NCBI RefSeq assembly: GCF_029017505.1
Contig: NZ_JAQGEI010000002.1
Coordinates: forward strand, 141,369 to 205,368
DNA length: 64,000 nucleotides
Origin: Sedimenticola hydrogenitrophicus
GTDB taxonomy: Bacteria; Pseudomonadota; Gammaproteobacteria; Chromatiales; Chromatiaceae
Direction of reading: 5' to 3'
Positions 54,124 through 63,993 of this stretch are shown here, piece by piece. Both the position numbers and the translations under genes were made by a program. Under the pieces are notes generated by a model that saw only the letters and a program-made list of their open reading frames with translations, ran no database searches and was not told the DNA's origin. Each line of letters opens with the position of its first letter. Position 1 is the stretch's first letter.

Positions 54124-56317
54124 CGGAGGCCTCCCTGCTACTGATCTGCTCCGCCAGGTAGCGCTCGAACTGCTCTACCGGCAGCGGCCTGCTGAAATAG
54201 TAGCCCTGATAGCGGCCGCACCCCTTCTGCTGGAGAAATTCCAGCTGACCCCGGGTCTCGACACCTTCGGCGATCACTTCCAGTCCCAGGTGATCGGCAA
54301 TGGCAATGATGGTTTCAACGATTGCCGCGTTGCTCTCATCCTCCGTCACCTCTTCGACAAAACTCCGGTCGATCTTCAGGATATCCAGCGGCAGCTTCTT
54401 AAGGTAGGCGAGGGAGGAGTAGCCGGTACCGAAATCATCGATGGAGATCCTCACTCCCAGCGACTTGAAGGAGGCCATCTTTTCCGCGGTATCGGCCACG
54501 TTGTCAATCACCACCCCCTCGGTCAGCTCCAGCCCCAGCCAACTGGGGTCGGCGCCGGTCTCGGCCAGAATGCGCGCCACCTGCCACGGGAAGTCCGGCT
54601 GCCTGAACTGCCAAGGGCTGACATTGACCGCGATATGCCGCAGTGACGCCCCCAGCTCGCTGGCGCTCCAGCGGGTGATCAGCCGACAGGCGGTCCGCAA
54701 CACCCAGTCGCCGATCGGCAGGATCAGCCCGGTCTCCTCGGCGAGTGGAATAAATCGGTCCGGCGTGATCATCCCGTGTTGCGGATGCTCCCAACGCAGC
54801 AACCCCTCGGCGCCGCACACGGCACCGGTCGCATCGATCTGCGGCTGAAAATAGAGCTTCAGCTGGTCGTTGGCGACCGCCAGCCGCAGATCCTTCTCCA
54901 GACCCAGCCGTTCGTCGGCCTCCACCTGCATTCCCGGGAGGAAAAAGCGAATGGCATTGCGCCCCGCCGCCTTGGCTTGATACATGGCGGTATCACCATG
55001 CCGCAGCACCGCATCCGCATCCTCCTGCTGCATCGGAAACAGGGTGATGCCGATACTCGGGGTGATGTAGAGTTCGTGATCCCGGATGCGTAGCGGATGG
55101 GAAAGCACCTGGCGGATCTTCTCGGCAATACCCTGCGCCCGTTTCGCCGTGGCCTGGGTATCACGGCCAATATCCGACAACAGCACGGCAAACTCATCGC
55201 CACCGATGCGCGCCACGGTGTCCGCTTCGCCCAGCACCCCGGCCAATCGTGCTGAAACCTCACACAGCAGCTGATCGCCCACGCTGTGGCCGAGTGAATC
55301 ATTGATGGTCTTGAAACGATCCAGGTCAATCAGCAGCAGCGCGCCTTCGTAGCCATGGCGTTTGGCCCGATTCAGCGCCAGCTCCAGATGATCCAGCAGC
55401 AGGTTCCGGTTGGGCAGCTGGGTCAGGCTGTCGTGATAGGCCTGATGCTCGATCTTCGCCTCCGCCTGCTTGCGCTCCGTCACATCCCGGAACACCCCGT
55501 AGATGCGCCCATTGCCGGCCGGGGAGTGCTCACGGGTGGCGGTGATGGCGCAGGGCCGTTTCGAGCCCTCACGGTCCACCAGCGACACCTCATAATCGGT
55601 CACCATACCCGCCTGCTCAAGCCGCGCCAGCAGCATGTCGCCGTGCGCGGGATCGGCAACCAGATCCCACAGCCGGCGGCCCAGCATCTGCTCGCGCTGA
55701 TAGTTCAGGTTGCGGGCAATGGAGGGTGATATCTCTTCAACAAAGCCGTCAAGATCCACCTGGAAATAGACATCGGTCAGGCTCTCGAAAATCGAGCGGT
55801 ATTTCTCCTCACTCTGCTTCAGCAGCCGGTTCGCCTCACGCATCTCCTCATTGGCAAGCTGCAGCTGTTCGGTGCGTTTTCTGACCTGTTCCTCCAGATG
55901 CTGCTGGTAGGCCCGGTTCTCCCGGGTCAGCCGGCTACGCTCCAGGTTTTTTCTCACCGCGTGCAGCAGCACCGAAAGATCCTGAACCGGCTTCAGCATG
56001 TAGTCCCAGGCGCCCAGATGCAGCGCCTCAATGGCATCGTCGATGGCGCCGGTTCCCGAGACCACGATAATCGGCGTGTCCGGGGCGTGGCTGACCACAT
56101 GCGCCAACACCTGCAGACCGTCCATCTCCGGCATCCGCAGATCCACCAGCACCAGGTCCGGATGCAGGGATTCGAACAGTGCTATGCCGATCCTGCCGTT
56201 CTCCGCCTCCAGCACCGTATAGCCGTAATCCTCAAGATAGAGATGGAAGCTCTCCCTGATCGCCGGTTCATCATCGATCGTCAGTATGGTTTGATTGCCG
56301 CGCGCATCGTCACTCAT
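54113..56317 (-). CDS. Response regulator with PAS, GGDEF and EAL domains
   Basis: Cytoplasmic protein of 734 residues. REC domain at about 10-125 (DD at 15-16, D59 in LVDLRMPEMDG, K in YMLKPV), coiled segment 130-165, PAS about 170-285, GGDEF domain with intact RIGGDEFAVLL near 372, and EAL domain in which the motif reads EGLLRWEHP near 503, Gly for Ala. The later EAL residues (NVSPWQF, ELTEGVVID, DDFGTGYSSL) are intact. A phosphorelay likely controls cyclic-di-GMP turnover. The gene leads the same-strand set that also includes REC, ParA-like and STAS. Confidence 0.92.
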   Translation of the reverse strand: MSDDARGNQTILTIDDEPAIRESFHLYLEDYGYTVLEAENGRIGIALFESLHPDLVLVDLRMPEMDGLQVLAHVVSHAPDTPIIVVSGTGAIDDAIEALHLGAWDYMLKPVQDLSVLLHAVRKNLERSRLTRENRAYQQHLEEQVRKRTEQLQLANEEMREANRLLKQSEEKYRSIFESLTDVYFQVDLDGFVEEISPSIARNLNYQREQMLGRRLWDLVADPAHGDMLLARLEQAGMVTDYEVSLVDREGSKRPCAITATREHSPAGNGRIYGVFRDVTERKQAEAKIEHQAYHDSLTQLPNRNLLLDHLELALNRAKRHGYEGALLLIDLDRFKTINDSLGHSVGDQLLCEVSARLAGVLGEADTVARIGGDEFAVLLSDIGRDTQATAKRAQGIAEKIRQVLSHPLRIRDHELYITPSIGITLFPMQQEDADAVLRHGDTAMYQAKAAGRNAIRFFLPGMQVEADERLGLEKDLRLAVANDQLKLYFQPQIDATGAVCGAEGLLRWEHPQHGMITPDRFIPLAEETGLILPIGDWVLRTACRLITRWSASELGASLRHIAVNVSPWQFRQPDFPWQVARILAETGADPSWLGLELTEGVVIDNVADTAEKMASFKSLGVRISIDDFGTGYSSLAYLKKLPLDILKIDRSFVEEVTEDESNAAIVETIIAIADHLGLEVIAEGVETRGQLEFLQQKGCGRYQGYYFSRPLPVEQFERYLAEQISSREASGVN

Positions 56318-56692
56318 GCTGGAGTTCCCGGCAGTGCCGCCCGGCGGACTGAGCGTGCGGATAAGATGGCTGTACAGAACAAAATGCGCTTCCCCAAAGC
56401 TCCCCTGACCCAGGCATCATAGGCGAAAACCAGCGTGCATCAAAATCCACCGCTCCTGGGCAGCAAAAACTTTAGGATCTCAAATCCCCTGGATTCGGGA
56501 CACGCCGGGACCCGGCGGGGTGTTGAAGGGCGCCCTCCGGCAACCGCTACTGCCTGATGATAGTGGACAGGCGTCGAAACCGGTAACCACTGGCCGTCGC
56601 CGGGCGGGCGGGCGGGAAGAGGGGAGGCTGGAATCGCGAAATAACATCCGCTCCCGCATTCGCGGCATAATTCCGTCCCTGAATAAAAAAAG
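56318..56692. other. Spacer between the signalling operon and the EF-G gene
   Basis: This spacer contains no gene I can support. A GC-rich run GGGCGGGCGGGCGGG near 56605 is the only notable feature. It carries the promoter for the minus-strand GGDEF/EAL gene (near 56340-56420) but no strong boxes are visible. Confidence 0.55.
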
Positions 56693-56719
56693 GCCGGGCG
56701 ACCAACGTCGCCCGGCCTT
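56693..56719 (-). terminator. Terminator of the EF-G gene
   Basis: Minus strand: AAGGCCGGGCGAC-GTTG-GTCGCCCGGCCTTTTTTT, a perfect stem of about 13 pairs with a T run, 12 bases after the stop codon. Confidence 0.93.
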
Positions 56720-56730
56720 GATTGTACCGC

Positions 56731-58809
56731 TTATTTCTTTCTTTCCAGGGTCTCCTTGATCACCTCTTCAGCGACGTTCCTGGGACAAGGCAGGTAGTGG
56801 GAGAACTCCATCGAGAACTGGCCACGGCCGGAGGTCATGGTGCGCAGATCGCCGATATAGCCGAACATCTCGCTCAGCGGCGCCTCGGCCTTGATACGGA
56901 TGCCGGTAGCCGCCGTATCCTGGGACTTGATCATGCCACGGCGACGGTTCAGATCGCCGATCACATCGCCCACGTGATCTTCCGGGGTGTAGACGTCCAC
57001 TTTCATGATCGGCTCGATCAGCTGCGGACCCGCCTTGGGAATGGTCTGACGATAGGCGCCGCGGGCCGCGATCTCGAACGCGATGGCCGAGGAGTCAACC
57101 GCATGGAAACCACCATCCGTCAGCGTCACCTTCACGTCCAGACAGGGGAAGCCGGCCAGGACACCCTTGTCCATACTGGTGGCAAAGCCCTTCTGGATGG
57201 CCGGCCAGTACTCTTTCGGCACGTTACCACCGACCACCACCGACTCGAACTGGAAGCCGCTGCCGGGTTCGCCCGGCTCGATGATGTAGTCGATCTTACC
57301 GAACTGACCGGAACCACCGGACTGTTTCTTGTGGGTGTAGCTGTCTTCCACCCGCTGGGTGATGGTCTCGCGGTAGGCCACCTGGGGCTTGCCGACGGTC
57401 ACATCCACACCATGGGTACGGCGCAGGATGTCGATCTTGATGTCCAGATGCAGCTCGCCCATGCCCTTGAGGATGGTCTCGCCGCTGTCCTCGTCGGTCT
57501 CGACATAGAAGGAGGGATCCTCCTGCACCATCTTGTTCAGGGCGATACCCATCTTCTCGACGCCCGCCTTGTCCTTCGGCGCGATGGCGATGGCGATAAC
57601 GGGGGCCGGGAACACCATCGGCTCCAGGGTGGCGGGATTTTTCGGATCGCACAGGGTGTGTCCGGTCTTGACATTCTTCATGCCGACGACGGCGACGATG
57701 TCACCGGCCTGGGCCCGGCTCAGCTCTTCACGGGAGTCGGCATGCATCTCGACGATACGGCCGATACGCTCGGTCTTGCCGGTGAAGGTGTTGAGCACCG
57801 TGTCGCCCTTGTTCATCGTCCCGGAATAGATACGGACGAAGGTCAGCGCACCAAACCGGTCATCCATGATCTTGAAGGCCAAGGCACGCAGAGGCTTGGC
57901 GGGATCGACAATCGCCAGGCCACCGGTCTCGTTACCTTCCAGGTCAACCTCTGGCTGAGGCTCAACCTCGGTGGGATTCGGCAGATAGTCAATAATGGCG
58001 TCGAGGATCAGCTGCATCCCCTTGTTTTTAAAGGCGGATCCGCAGTAGGTCGGGAAGAAGTCCAGCTTGATGGTGCCCCTGCGGATACAGCGCTTCAAAT
58101 CATCAATCGACGGCTCCTCGCCCTCCAGGTACTTCTCCATCAGGTCGTCATCCTGCTCCACCGCAGTCTCGACCAGCATCTGGCGATACTCTTCGACCTG
58201 ATCGACCATGTCGGCAGGCACGCCCTGCAGCTCATAGTTCATCGGGTCGCCGCTCTCATCCCAGATCCAGGCCTTGCGGGTCAGCAGATCGACCACGCCC
58301 TTGAGCTGATCCTCGGTACCGATTGGCAGCACCATCACCAGCGGGTTGGCGGCCAGTACATCCTTGATCTGCTTCACGACACGGTAGAAATCCGCACCCA
58401 GCCGGTCCAGTTTATTGACGAAGATGAGTCGGGCCACTTCGGACTCATTGGCATAGCGCCAGTTAGTCTCTGACTGCGGCTCCACGCCGCCGGAGCCGCA
58501 GAACACACCCACGCCACCGTCCAAAACCTTCAGCGAGCGGTACACCTCGATGGTGAAATCCACGTGTCCCGGGGTGTCGATGACATTGAACCGGTGCTCC
58601 TTCCAGAAGCAGGAGGTGGCGGCAGACTGGATGGTAATACCGCGCTCAGACTCCTGGTCCATAAAGTCCATGGTGGATTCACCATCGTGAACTTCACCGA
58701 GCTTATGGATCTTTCCTGTCAACTTCAGGATGCGCTCGGTGGTGGTCGTTTTACCAGCATCTACGTGAGCGAAGATACCGATATTTCGGTAAAGGCTTAG
58801 ATCTGTCAT
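56731..58809 (-). CDS. fusA: Elongation factor G paralogue
   Basis: EF-G family protein of 692 residues with all five domains. G1 AHVDAGKTT, switch [15 protein letters not shown]3 DTPGHVD, G4 [10 protein letters not shown], and C-terminal [37 protein letters not shown] differs from the main EF-G and resembles the second EF-G type found in many gammaproteobacteria, which may work in ribosome recycling or under stress. The gene is not next to rpsL, rpsG or tuf, so this is likely the second copy. It follows tRNA-Thr on the minus strand. Confidence 0.9.
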   Translation of the reverse strand: MTDLSLYRNIGIFAHVDAGKTTTTERILKLTGKIHKLGEVHDGESTMDFMDQESERGITIQSAATSCFWKEHRFNVIDTPGHVDFTIEVYRSLKVLDGGVGVFCGSGGVEPQSETNWRYANESEVARLIFVNKLDRLGADFYRVVKQIKDVLAANPLVMVLPIGTEDQLKGVVDLLTRKAWIWDESGDPMNYELQGVPADMVDQVEEYRQMLVETAVEQDDDLMEKYLEGEEPSIDDLKRCIRRGTIKLDFFPTYCGSAFKNKGMQLILDAIIDYLPNPTEVEPQPEVDLEGNETGGLAIVDPAKPLRALAFKIMDDRFGALTFVRIYSGTMNKGDTVLNTFTGKTERIGRIVEMHADSREELSRAQAGDIVAVVGMKNVKTGHTLCDPKNPATLEPMVFPAPVIAIAIAPKDKAGVEKMGIALNKMVQEDPSFYVETDEDSGETILKGMGELHLDIKIDILRRTHGVDVTVGKPQVAYRETITQRVEDSYTHKKQSGGSGQFGKIDYIIEPGEPGSGFQFESVVVGGNVPKEYWPAIQKGFATSMDKGVLAGFPCLDVKVTLTDGGFHAVDSSAIAFEIAARGAYRQTIPKAGPQLIEPIMKVDVYTPEDHVGDVIGDLNRRRGMIKSQDTAATGIRIKAEAPLSEMFGYIGDLRTMTSGRGQFSMEFSHYLPCPRNVAEEVIKETLERKK

Positions 58810-59241
58810 GTTCGTACTCTAGAGTTAGACATTAAATGTAAGTATCTGGCGACCACCAACACACATTACCCAGGAGGCGGGATAGCGGGGCGATTCCCCC
58901 ATCCACCGGACCTCCCCATCTGCGCCCCCGGTCCGGGCGATCTGCGGACCAGACGACAAAATATGATAAACGTGCCAGATGCTGGTGGCAGCACGAGATG
59001 GACCGCCACGGCCTCCGTCAGAAAGCAGCGCCAAGGCAACCCAGCCATAAATAGCCGGTTATTTTAACCTGAAACCCCGGCCTAGTGGTAAAGTTTCCTG
59101 CGTCTTTTTTAAAGATATTTCAACACCGTACCGCTCGCCAAAACCACGGCGATAAAATGGAAAATGTGGATGGCATCAGATCACAGCGTTAAGCCATTGT
59201 TTGAAATGTACTATCTGCCTATTCGGGAAGGATAAGGGATA
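58810..59241. other. Spacer upstream of the EF-G paralogue
   Basis: A 432-base stretch between the EF-G gene and tRNA-Thr. It contains the palindrome GGTTATTTTAACC at 59057-59069 and an AT-rich segment at 59100-59210. Minus-strand TTTAATGT near 58832 could be a -10 box for the EF-G gene. I see no gene. Confidence 0.5.
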
Positions 59242-59317
59242 TGGAGCTGGCGACAGGAGTCGAACCCGCGACCTGCTGATTACAAATCAGCTGCTCTACC
59301 AACTGAGCTACGCCAGC
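59242..59317 (-). tRNA. tRNA-Thr (anticodon TGT)
   Basis: Cloverleaf of 76 bases with encoded CCA. Acceptor GCTGGCG/CGCCAGC, anticodon arm GCTGA-TTTGTAA-TCAGC with TGT at 34-36, T arm CGGG-TTCGACT-CCTG-like, discriminator T. It lies in the position where other gammaproteobacteria have a tRNA-Tyr-Gly-Thr group next to tuf; only this one is present here. Confidence 0.94.
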
Positions 59318-59337
59318 CAAAATTTGGAGGGCCTATT

Positions 59338-60261
59338 CTAGAAGATCCCACCGGATGTGACAACGCGCGGACAGGGGTATTGTTCATTTATTACCGCGTC
59401 CCGGCTTTCCCTTATCCTGGCCACGGTTTTGGCCACCCTGGCCTGGTCCGCGCGGTAATCCACCCAGTGGGCGGGAACCGTGACCAGCCGCGGCACCACG
59501 CTGGTTCTGTGCCCCTTGTCCGCTATCGCCCGCTGCCGGTTCTGGGCGTTTTTATGGGTCGAGAATACCCCCAGGGAGATGCCGTTTACCTGGTCACCCT
59601 TAACAAAACGGCGCACGTCCTCGATGCCGCTGGCGCGCAGCTGTTCGACCTTCTCTATTGCTGCCTGGCGGTTCGGCAGCGGCGGGATCATCACCCAGTA
59701 GCCGGTCGGCTTCTCCATGGAGTCCCGGCGCAGCGAGGTTTCCATGCCCTGGCTGGCCAGGGACTCGGCAAGCGCCCGCGCCTCGGCGCCGCGCTCAAAG
59801 GGGCCGAAGGCGCCGCAGACCAGCACCACAGGTTTGGGTTCAGGCGGCGGCTCGGGGGCGGCCGGCGCGGCGGGTTCCTGGTCGTCGGGGAGTTCGGCCG
59901 CGGGCTCGCTGTCGGCGACCTCCGGGACGTTGTCCTGGAAATCCGTACTGGGCGGCGGCAGTTCCTGGTCGACCGCTGGCCGCTCGACCGGCCGCAGCTG
60001 GGATTGCTCCTCCCGCGGCGGGACCTCTAGTTCCGGAGGCGTGGGGGCCGCGAACTCCGCCACCGACTCCTCGGCGTCGACCGCCGGCATGGCGGGCTTT
60101 GCATCCGCCTCGGATGGGGGCACTTCCGAGAGCAACCGCAGGTTACCGATGGCCGGTTTTTTCGCCAACGGCCGGGCCACCGTGGCCTGCGGATTGCGTT
60201 GTACGCCCCAACCCAGGATGACCATGTTCGCTGACAGCAGTAGCATGAACAGCCATCTCAT
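59338..60261 (-). CDS. SPOR-domain protein
   Basis: Envelope protein of 307 residues with one N-terminal helix (FMLLLSANMVILGWGV), a long acidic Pro/Glu/Ala-rich linker (about 40-150) and a C-terminal SPOR domain (about 150-230: VLVCGAFGPFERGAEARALAESLASQGM, GYWVMIPPLPNRQAAIEKVEQLRASGIEDVRRFVKG) that binds denuded peptidoglycan. It starts six bases after coaX. The coaX-SPOR pair is conserved in Pseudomonas and relatives, which supports the call. Confidence 0.85.
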   Translation of the reverse strand: MRWLFMLLLSANMVILGWGVQRNPQATVARPLAKKPAIGNLRLLSEVPPSEADAKPAMPAVDAEESVAEFAAPTPPELEVPPREEQSQLRPVERPAVDQELPPPSTDFQDNVPEVADSEPAAELPDDQEPAAPAAPEPPPEPKPVVLVCGAFGPFERGAEARALAESLASQGMETSLRRDSMEKPTGYWVMIPPLPNRQAAIEKVEQLRASGIEDVRRFVKGDQVNGISLGVFSTHKNAQNRQRAIADKGHRTSVVPRLVTVPAHWVDYRADQARVAKTVARIRESRDAVINEQYPCPRVVTSGGIF

Positions 60262-60266
60262 CGCAC

Positions 60267-61022
60267 TTACCCTGCCGCCTCCGCGATGGCCACCAGCCCC
60301 TTCATCACCAGCTCATGATCGATCCGGAAGGGGATATCCAACTGCACCGAAATACGCCCCGCGTCACTGCCGGTGAGGATCAGACTGGCGGGTTCACCGC
60401 AACGCTCCGCCGCCTGGCGCATGCTTCTCTCGATCAGGGCGGCGGCCGCGTTGGCCGCCGCCGAGGCCACCGCGGAGGCGGTATCCCGGGCAAACAGGGA
60501 TTCCACCACCGCCTGGTCGACCCGGGGGATGCGCGTCTGCTGCAGGAGAGATTCCCGCATCAGCTCCAGCCCCGGCAGGATCAATCCGCCATGATGACGG
60601 CCTTGACTGTCCATCAGGTCCAGGGTGATTGCGGTACCGCAGTCGACAATGCAGACCGCGCCGGCCTCCTGCTGGCGTACCGCCAGCAGGGTCAGCCAGC
60701 GATCGACGCCCAGTTGGCCGGGCTCCAGATAGCCGTTGCTGACGCCCTGCGCCTGAGCCACGGGCCGCACCGGATGCGGGGTCCGGCCCCATCCGCCCTG
60801 CATCCAGCTTGTCAGGCCAGACTCCAGGTCGGCGCCGGCCACGTTGGCAAGGTAGATGGCATCGGGCGCTTGGAGGTCGCCCCAGCACGCCGCCGCCAAT
60901 CGATCGGGCGCGACGCCGCGATGCTTTTCCGCCTTGCTGGGCGATAGCCGCCCCGCCTCGAGCAGTGACCATTTCAGGTTGGTGTTACCGATATCGATGA
61001 GGAGTATGCAGGTGTTTTTCAT
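60267..61022 (-). CDS. coaX: Type III pantothenate kinase
   Basis: First step of coenzyme A synthesis, 251 residues. Marks: LLIDIGNTNLKWSLLEAG (phosphate-binding), LGVDRWLTLLAVRQQ, VCIVDCGTAITLDLMDSQGRHHGGLILPGLELMRESL and ASLILTGSDAGRIS. Type III enzymes need a monovalent cation and are not inhibited by CoA. Unit order birA-coaX-SPOR on the minus strand. Confidence 0.95.
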   Translation of the reverse strand: MKNTCILLIDIGNTNLKWSLLEAGRLSPSKAEKHRGVAPDRLAAACWGDLQAPDAIYLANVAGADLESGLTSWMQGGWGRTPHPVRPVAQAQGVSNGYLEPGQLGVDRWLTLLAVRQQEAGAVCIVDCGTAITLDLMDSQGRHHGGLILPGLELMRESLLQQTRIPRVDQAVVESLFARDTASAVASAAANAAAALIERSMRQAAERCGEPASLILTGSDAGRISVQLDIPFRIDHELVMKGLVAIAEAAG

Positions 61023-61043
61023 CAGGCATCCGTTCGTTGGACC

Positions 61044-62027
61044 TTAGACCGGTCGCAGCGAAACTTCCCCCCCATGGTAGGCGCGTATCCCTTCCGCCGT
61101 CTCCAGCAGCAGCGCCCCGCTCGGCTCCACCCCCCGGTGGATCCCCTCGATCTGCCGTGCGCCCAGCTGCAGGATCACCCGCTGGCCGTGATACAGGTCA
61201 TACTGACGCCACTCCGGAATCATCGCCGCCAGGCCCTGCGCTTCGAACTGCGACAATACGGCGACCAGGTTATCCAGCAGCGCGGCGACTATCCGGTTGC
61301 GCGAGAGTGCCGCGCCGCCGGGCAGCTGCGACAGGCTCACCCAGGGCTGATCGATCGACTCCCCTTCGGCCTCGCTAAGCCTTACATTCATACCCAGGCC
61401 CAGCACGACGCGGCTGGGGCCGGTCTGCTCGCCGACCACCTCCAGCAGCAGGCCCGCCAGCTTCCGGTTACCGTAGAGTATGTCATTCGGCCACTTCAGG
61501 CCGATTTCACCGATCCCGAGTTGGCGCAATGCCCGTATCACGGCCAGCCCCGCCACCAGACTGAGGCCGGACAATGCCGCCGGGGCCAGCCCGTATTCCC
61601 AGAACAGCGACAGGTAGATGTTGCGGCCAAACGGGGAGACCCAGTGGCGCCCGCGTCTGCCGCGGCCGTCACTCTGCCGTTCCGCCAGGCAGACATGGCC
61701 GCTCTGCAACTGGCCGGCGGCCTGTTCCATCAGGTGGCTGTTGGTGGAGGCGATGTTGTCGTGTATCTCTATGTGGCCTATCCAGTCATGGGTCGATTCC
61801 GCCAAGGCATCGCGGATGCGCCCGGCTTCCAGCAGCTCCAGTTTCTCCGGCAACCGGTAACCGCGGCCACGCACCGAATGGATATTCAGGCCCAGCTGGT
61901 CACGCAACAGGCCGAGCTGTTTCCATACGGCGGTCCGACTCAGGCCCAGCCGCCGGGCCAGGTCCTCCCCCGAATGCCACCGGCCATCCACCAGGAGCTG
62001 TAATAACTGTTGCCGACTGCTCATCAT
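61044..62027 (-). CDS. birA: Biotin-protein ligase/biotin operon repressor BirA
   Basis: Attaches biotin to the carboxyl carrier protein and acts as DNA-binding repressor. Length 327 residues from the ATG at 62027, with a winged helix N-terminus (MSSRQQLLQLLVDGRWHSGEDLARRLGLSRTAVWKQ) and the ligase domain: DGRGRRGRHWVSPFGRNIYLSL (GRGRRG motif), LKWPNDILYGNRKLAGLLLE and the SH3-like C-terminus. The frame above 62027 is spacer. It precedes coaX by 21 bases. Confidence 0.95.
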   Translation of the reverse strand: MMSSRQQLLQLLVDGRWHSGEDLARRLGLSRTAVWKQLGLLRDQLGLNIHSVRGRGYRLPEKLELLEAGRIRDALAESTHDWIGHIEIHDNIASTNSHLMEQAAGQLQSGHVCLAERQSDGRGRRGRHWVSPFGRNIYLSLFWEYGLAPAALSGLSLVAGLAVIRALRQLGIGEIGLKWPNDILYGNRKLAGLLLEVVGEQTGPSRVVLGLGMNVRLSEAEGESIDQPWVSLSQLPGGAALSRNRIVAALLDNLVAVLSQFEAQGLAAMIPEWRQYDLYHGQRVILQLGARQIEGIHRGVEPSGALLLETAEGIRAYHGGEVSLRPV

Positions 62028-62049
62028 CTCACTCCGACGCCAATACTTG

Positions 62050-63876
62050 TTAGGCCGACGCCTGCACGGCGGACAACCAGGCCTGCCGACAATCAACGGT
62101 CGGCTTGTCCACCGGCTCCCTGATCCAGAGCTCACAGGTATCGGCGACGGCGGGTAATGGGGTCACCTCAAAGCGCATCAATTCATCGCGACGGAAAACG
62201 TGGACCTCCAGCGGTGTGCCATTGATCGCCCGGGCCATCAGGTTATCCATATTGGCTTCCGTCACGCGCAGGCCATCGATCGCGATCAAGACGTCACCCG
62301 CCGATATCCCGGCGAGCTGCGCAGCGCCCTGGTCGAAGACATTGGCTATCACCACATCCCGGCCTTCGCTCCTGGTCGCCACGCCCAGCACCAGGCGCGG
62401 GGCGGCCGGCTCCTTCTCCTGCGCGGGCTCCTTCACGCCACCCTGATCCGCCGCTCCGCGCGCCGGCCGCAGGCTGAATCCGATACCCACCCGATCCAGC
62501 GCGGGCGCCAGCTCGAGCTCCTCACAACCGCGCACGGCGCGGTCGAAGAACCCCTTCAGGTCCAGGCCGGTCAGCTCCGCTGTCACACGCTCCACCTCGT
62601 CCTCGCCCAGCCCGATGTCGCGTCGCCCATAGCGCTGCCAGAGCACCCGCATGATGTCATCCAGGGATTGCCGGCCGGCCGTGTCGCGCCGGATGATCTG
62701 GTCCAGGAGCAGGGCGATCAGGGCCCCTTTGGTGTAATAGCTGACGATCGCATTGGGGGCATTTTCATCCTGTTTGTAAAACTTGGTCCAGGCGTCGAAA
62801 CTGGAATCCGCGACCGACTGTTTGCGGCGACCGCCCGAGCGGTAGACGCGGGTGATGGTCTTCGCCAGCAACTCCAGATAGGCGCGCGGGTCGATACAGC
62901 CAGACCTTACCAGCGCCAGGTCATCATAATAGGAGGTCACCCCCTCGAAGAACCAGAGCAGTGTGGTGTAGGCCTCCTGCGTCAGATCCGCCCGCATCAG
63001 TTTTAACGGGCGGATGCGCTTCACATTCCACAGATGAAAATATTCGTGGCTGCAGAGCCCGAGAAACTGGCGATAGCCGTCGCTCATCTCGGGTACCCGC
63101 TTCTGCGGCAAGTCATCGCGCTTGCAGATCAGCGCGGTGGAACTGCGGTGCTCCAGGCCGCCATAACCCTCACCCACCGCCATCACCAGGAACAGGTAAC
63201 GCTCCATCTCCGGCAATTCGCCGAAGAGTTGCACATGCTGGGTGCAGATCCGCTGCAGGTCGGCGCAGATGCGCTCCATGTCGGCGTAGTGTTTGCCGCT
63301 GATTACGATCTCGTGCGGCACGCCGGCCACCTCGAACGCGGCGTGGCTGAAGCGCCCCATCTCCACCGGGTGGTCGATGAGTTCGTCGTAGTTGCCCGCC
63401 CCGTACAGCCCGAACGCCAGGCGTGGCGCACCGCAGGAGGTCAGGGTGGTGGCCAGGCGCCAGTCCGCATAGGCCTCCCCGTCCGGCGGTGCGATATCCA
63501 CCAGGCACGCCTGCTCCTCCTGGCCATGCACCCTGAGGAACACACTGGTCCCATTGAAGAAACCATGGGTGGTATCCAGATGGGCGCCGCGCACCGACAA
63601 GTCCCAGGCATAGACTTGATAACTGATCTTCACCGGACCGCTACAGACTGGCAGCCGCCAGGTCTGCTTATCCAACTTCACCAGTTCCAGGGGCGTCTCT
63701 CCACTGCGGGCACCGAGCGACACAATGTTTTTGGCAAAGTCCCGGATCATGTAACTGCCGGGTATCCAGGCGGGCAGCGATACCAGTTGGCCGGCCGGAT
63801 CGGGACTCTGGATCGTGACGTCAACCTGAAACTGATGGGCGCCCGGGGCAAGCGGTTTGATGGCGTAGTCGATCAT
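62050..63876 (-). CDS. M61 family peptidase (glycyl aminopeptidase-like) with PDZ domain
   Basis: Peptidase of 608 residues, M61 family. Zinc motif HEYFH at 277-281 within LCSHEYFHLWNVKRIRP, followed by the downstream Glu-containing helix (EAYTTLLWFFEGVTSYYDD). N-terminal beta-rich domain (about 1-160) as in cold-active aminopeptidases, C-terminal PDZ domain near 490-570 (GVATRSEGRDVVIANVFDQGAAQLAGISAGDVLIAIDG). No signal peptide is evident. It lies 23 bases before birA and probably shares its transcript. Confidence 0.93.
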   Translation of the reverse strand: MIDYAIKPLAPGAHQFQVDVTIQSPDPAGQLVSLPAWIPGSYMIRDFAKNIVSLGARSGETPLELVKLDKQTWRLPVCSGPVKISYQVYAWDLSVRGAHLDTTHGFFNGTSVFLRVHGQEEQACLVDIAPPDGEAYADWRLATTLTSCGAPRLAFGLYGAGNYDELIDHPVEMGRFSHAAFEVAGVPHEIVISGKHYADMERICADLQRICTQHVQLFGELPEMERYLFLVMAVGEGYGGLEHRSSTALICKRDDLPQKRVPEMSDGYRQFLGLCSHEYFHLWNVKRIRPLKLMRADLTQEAYTTLLWFFEGVTSYYDDLALVRSGCIDPRAYLELLAKTITRVYRSGGRRKQSVADSSFDAWTKFYKQDENAPNAIVSYYTKGALIALLLDQIIRRDTAGRQSLDDIMRVLWQRYGRRDIGLGEDEVERVTAELTGLDLKGFFDRAVRGCEELELAPALDRVGIGFSLRPARGAADQGGVKEPAQEKEPAAPRLVLGVATRSEGRDVVIANVFDQGAAQLAGISAGDVLIAIDGLRVTEANMDNLMARAINGTPLEVHVFRRDELMRFEVTPLPAVADTCELWIREPVDKPTVDCRQAWLSAVQASA

Positions 63877-63959
63877 AGGGCGTGGGCTCGTGGAATTCCT
63901 TGCAGCACTCTACCAAATTCAGCGGCCAAAGAAGAGTCGTTAATCAATAAATTCGCCCA

Positions 63960-63993
63960 TAAAAAAACCCCAACCGGGTTAGCGGCTGGGGTT
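63960..63993 (-). terminator. Terminator of a gene beyond the window
   Basis: Minus strand: ACCCCAGCCGCTAACCCGGTTGGGGTTTTTTT, a stem with a loop and a T run. It would end a minus-strand gene that starts beyond 64000. Confidence 0.7.

Noticed and set aside
56530..56620. Cyclic-di-GMP riboswitch near the GGDEF/EAL gene
   Set aside because: Only a loose likeness to GGTAACC was seen; the conserved GACGCAAAGCC segment is absent and the orientation does not lead into the gene.
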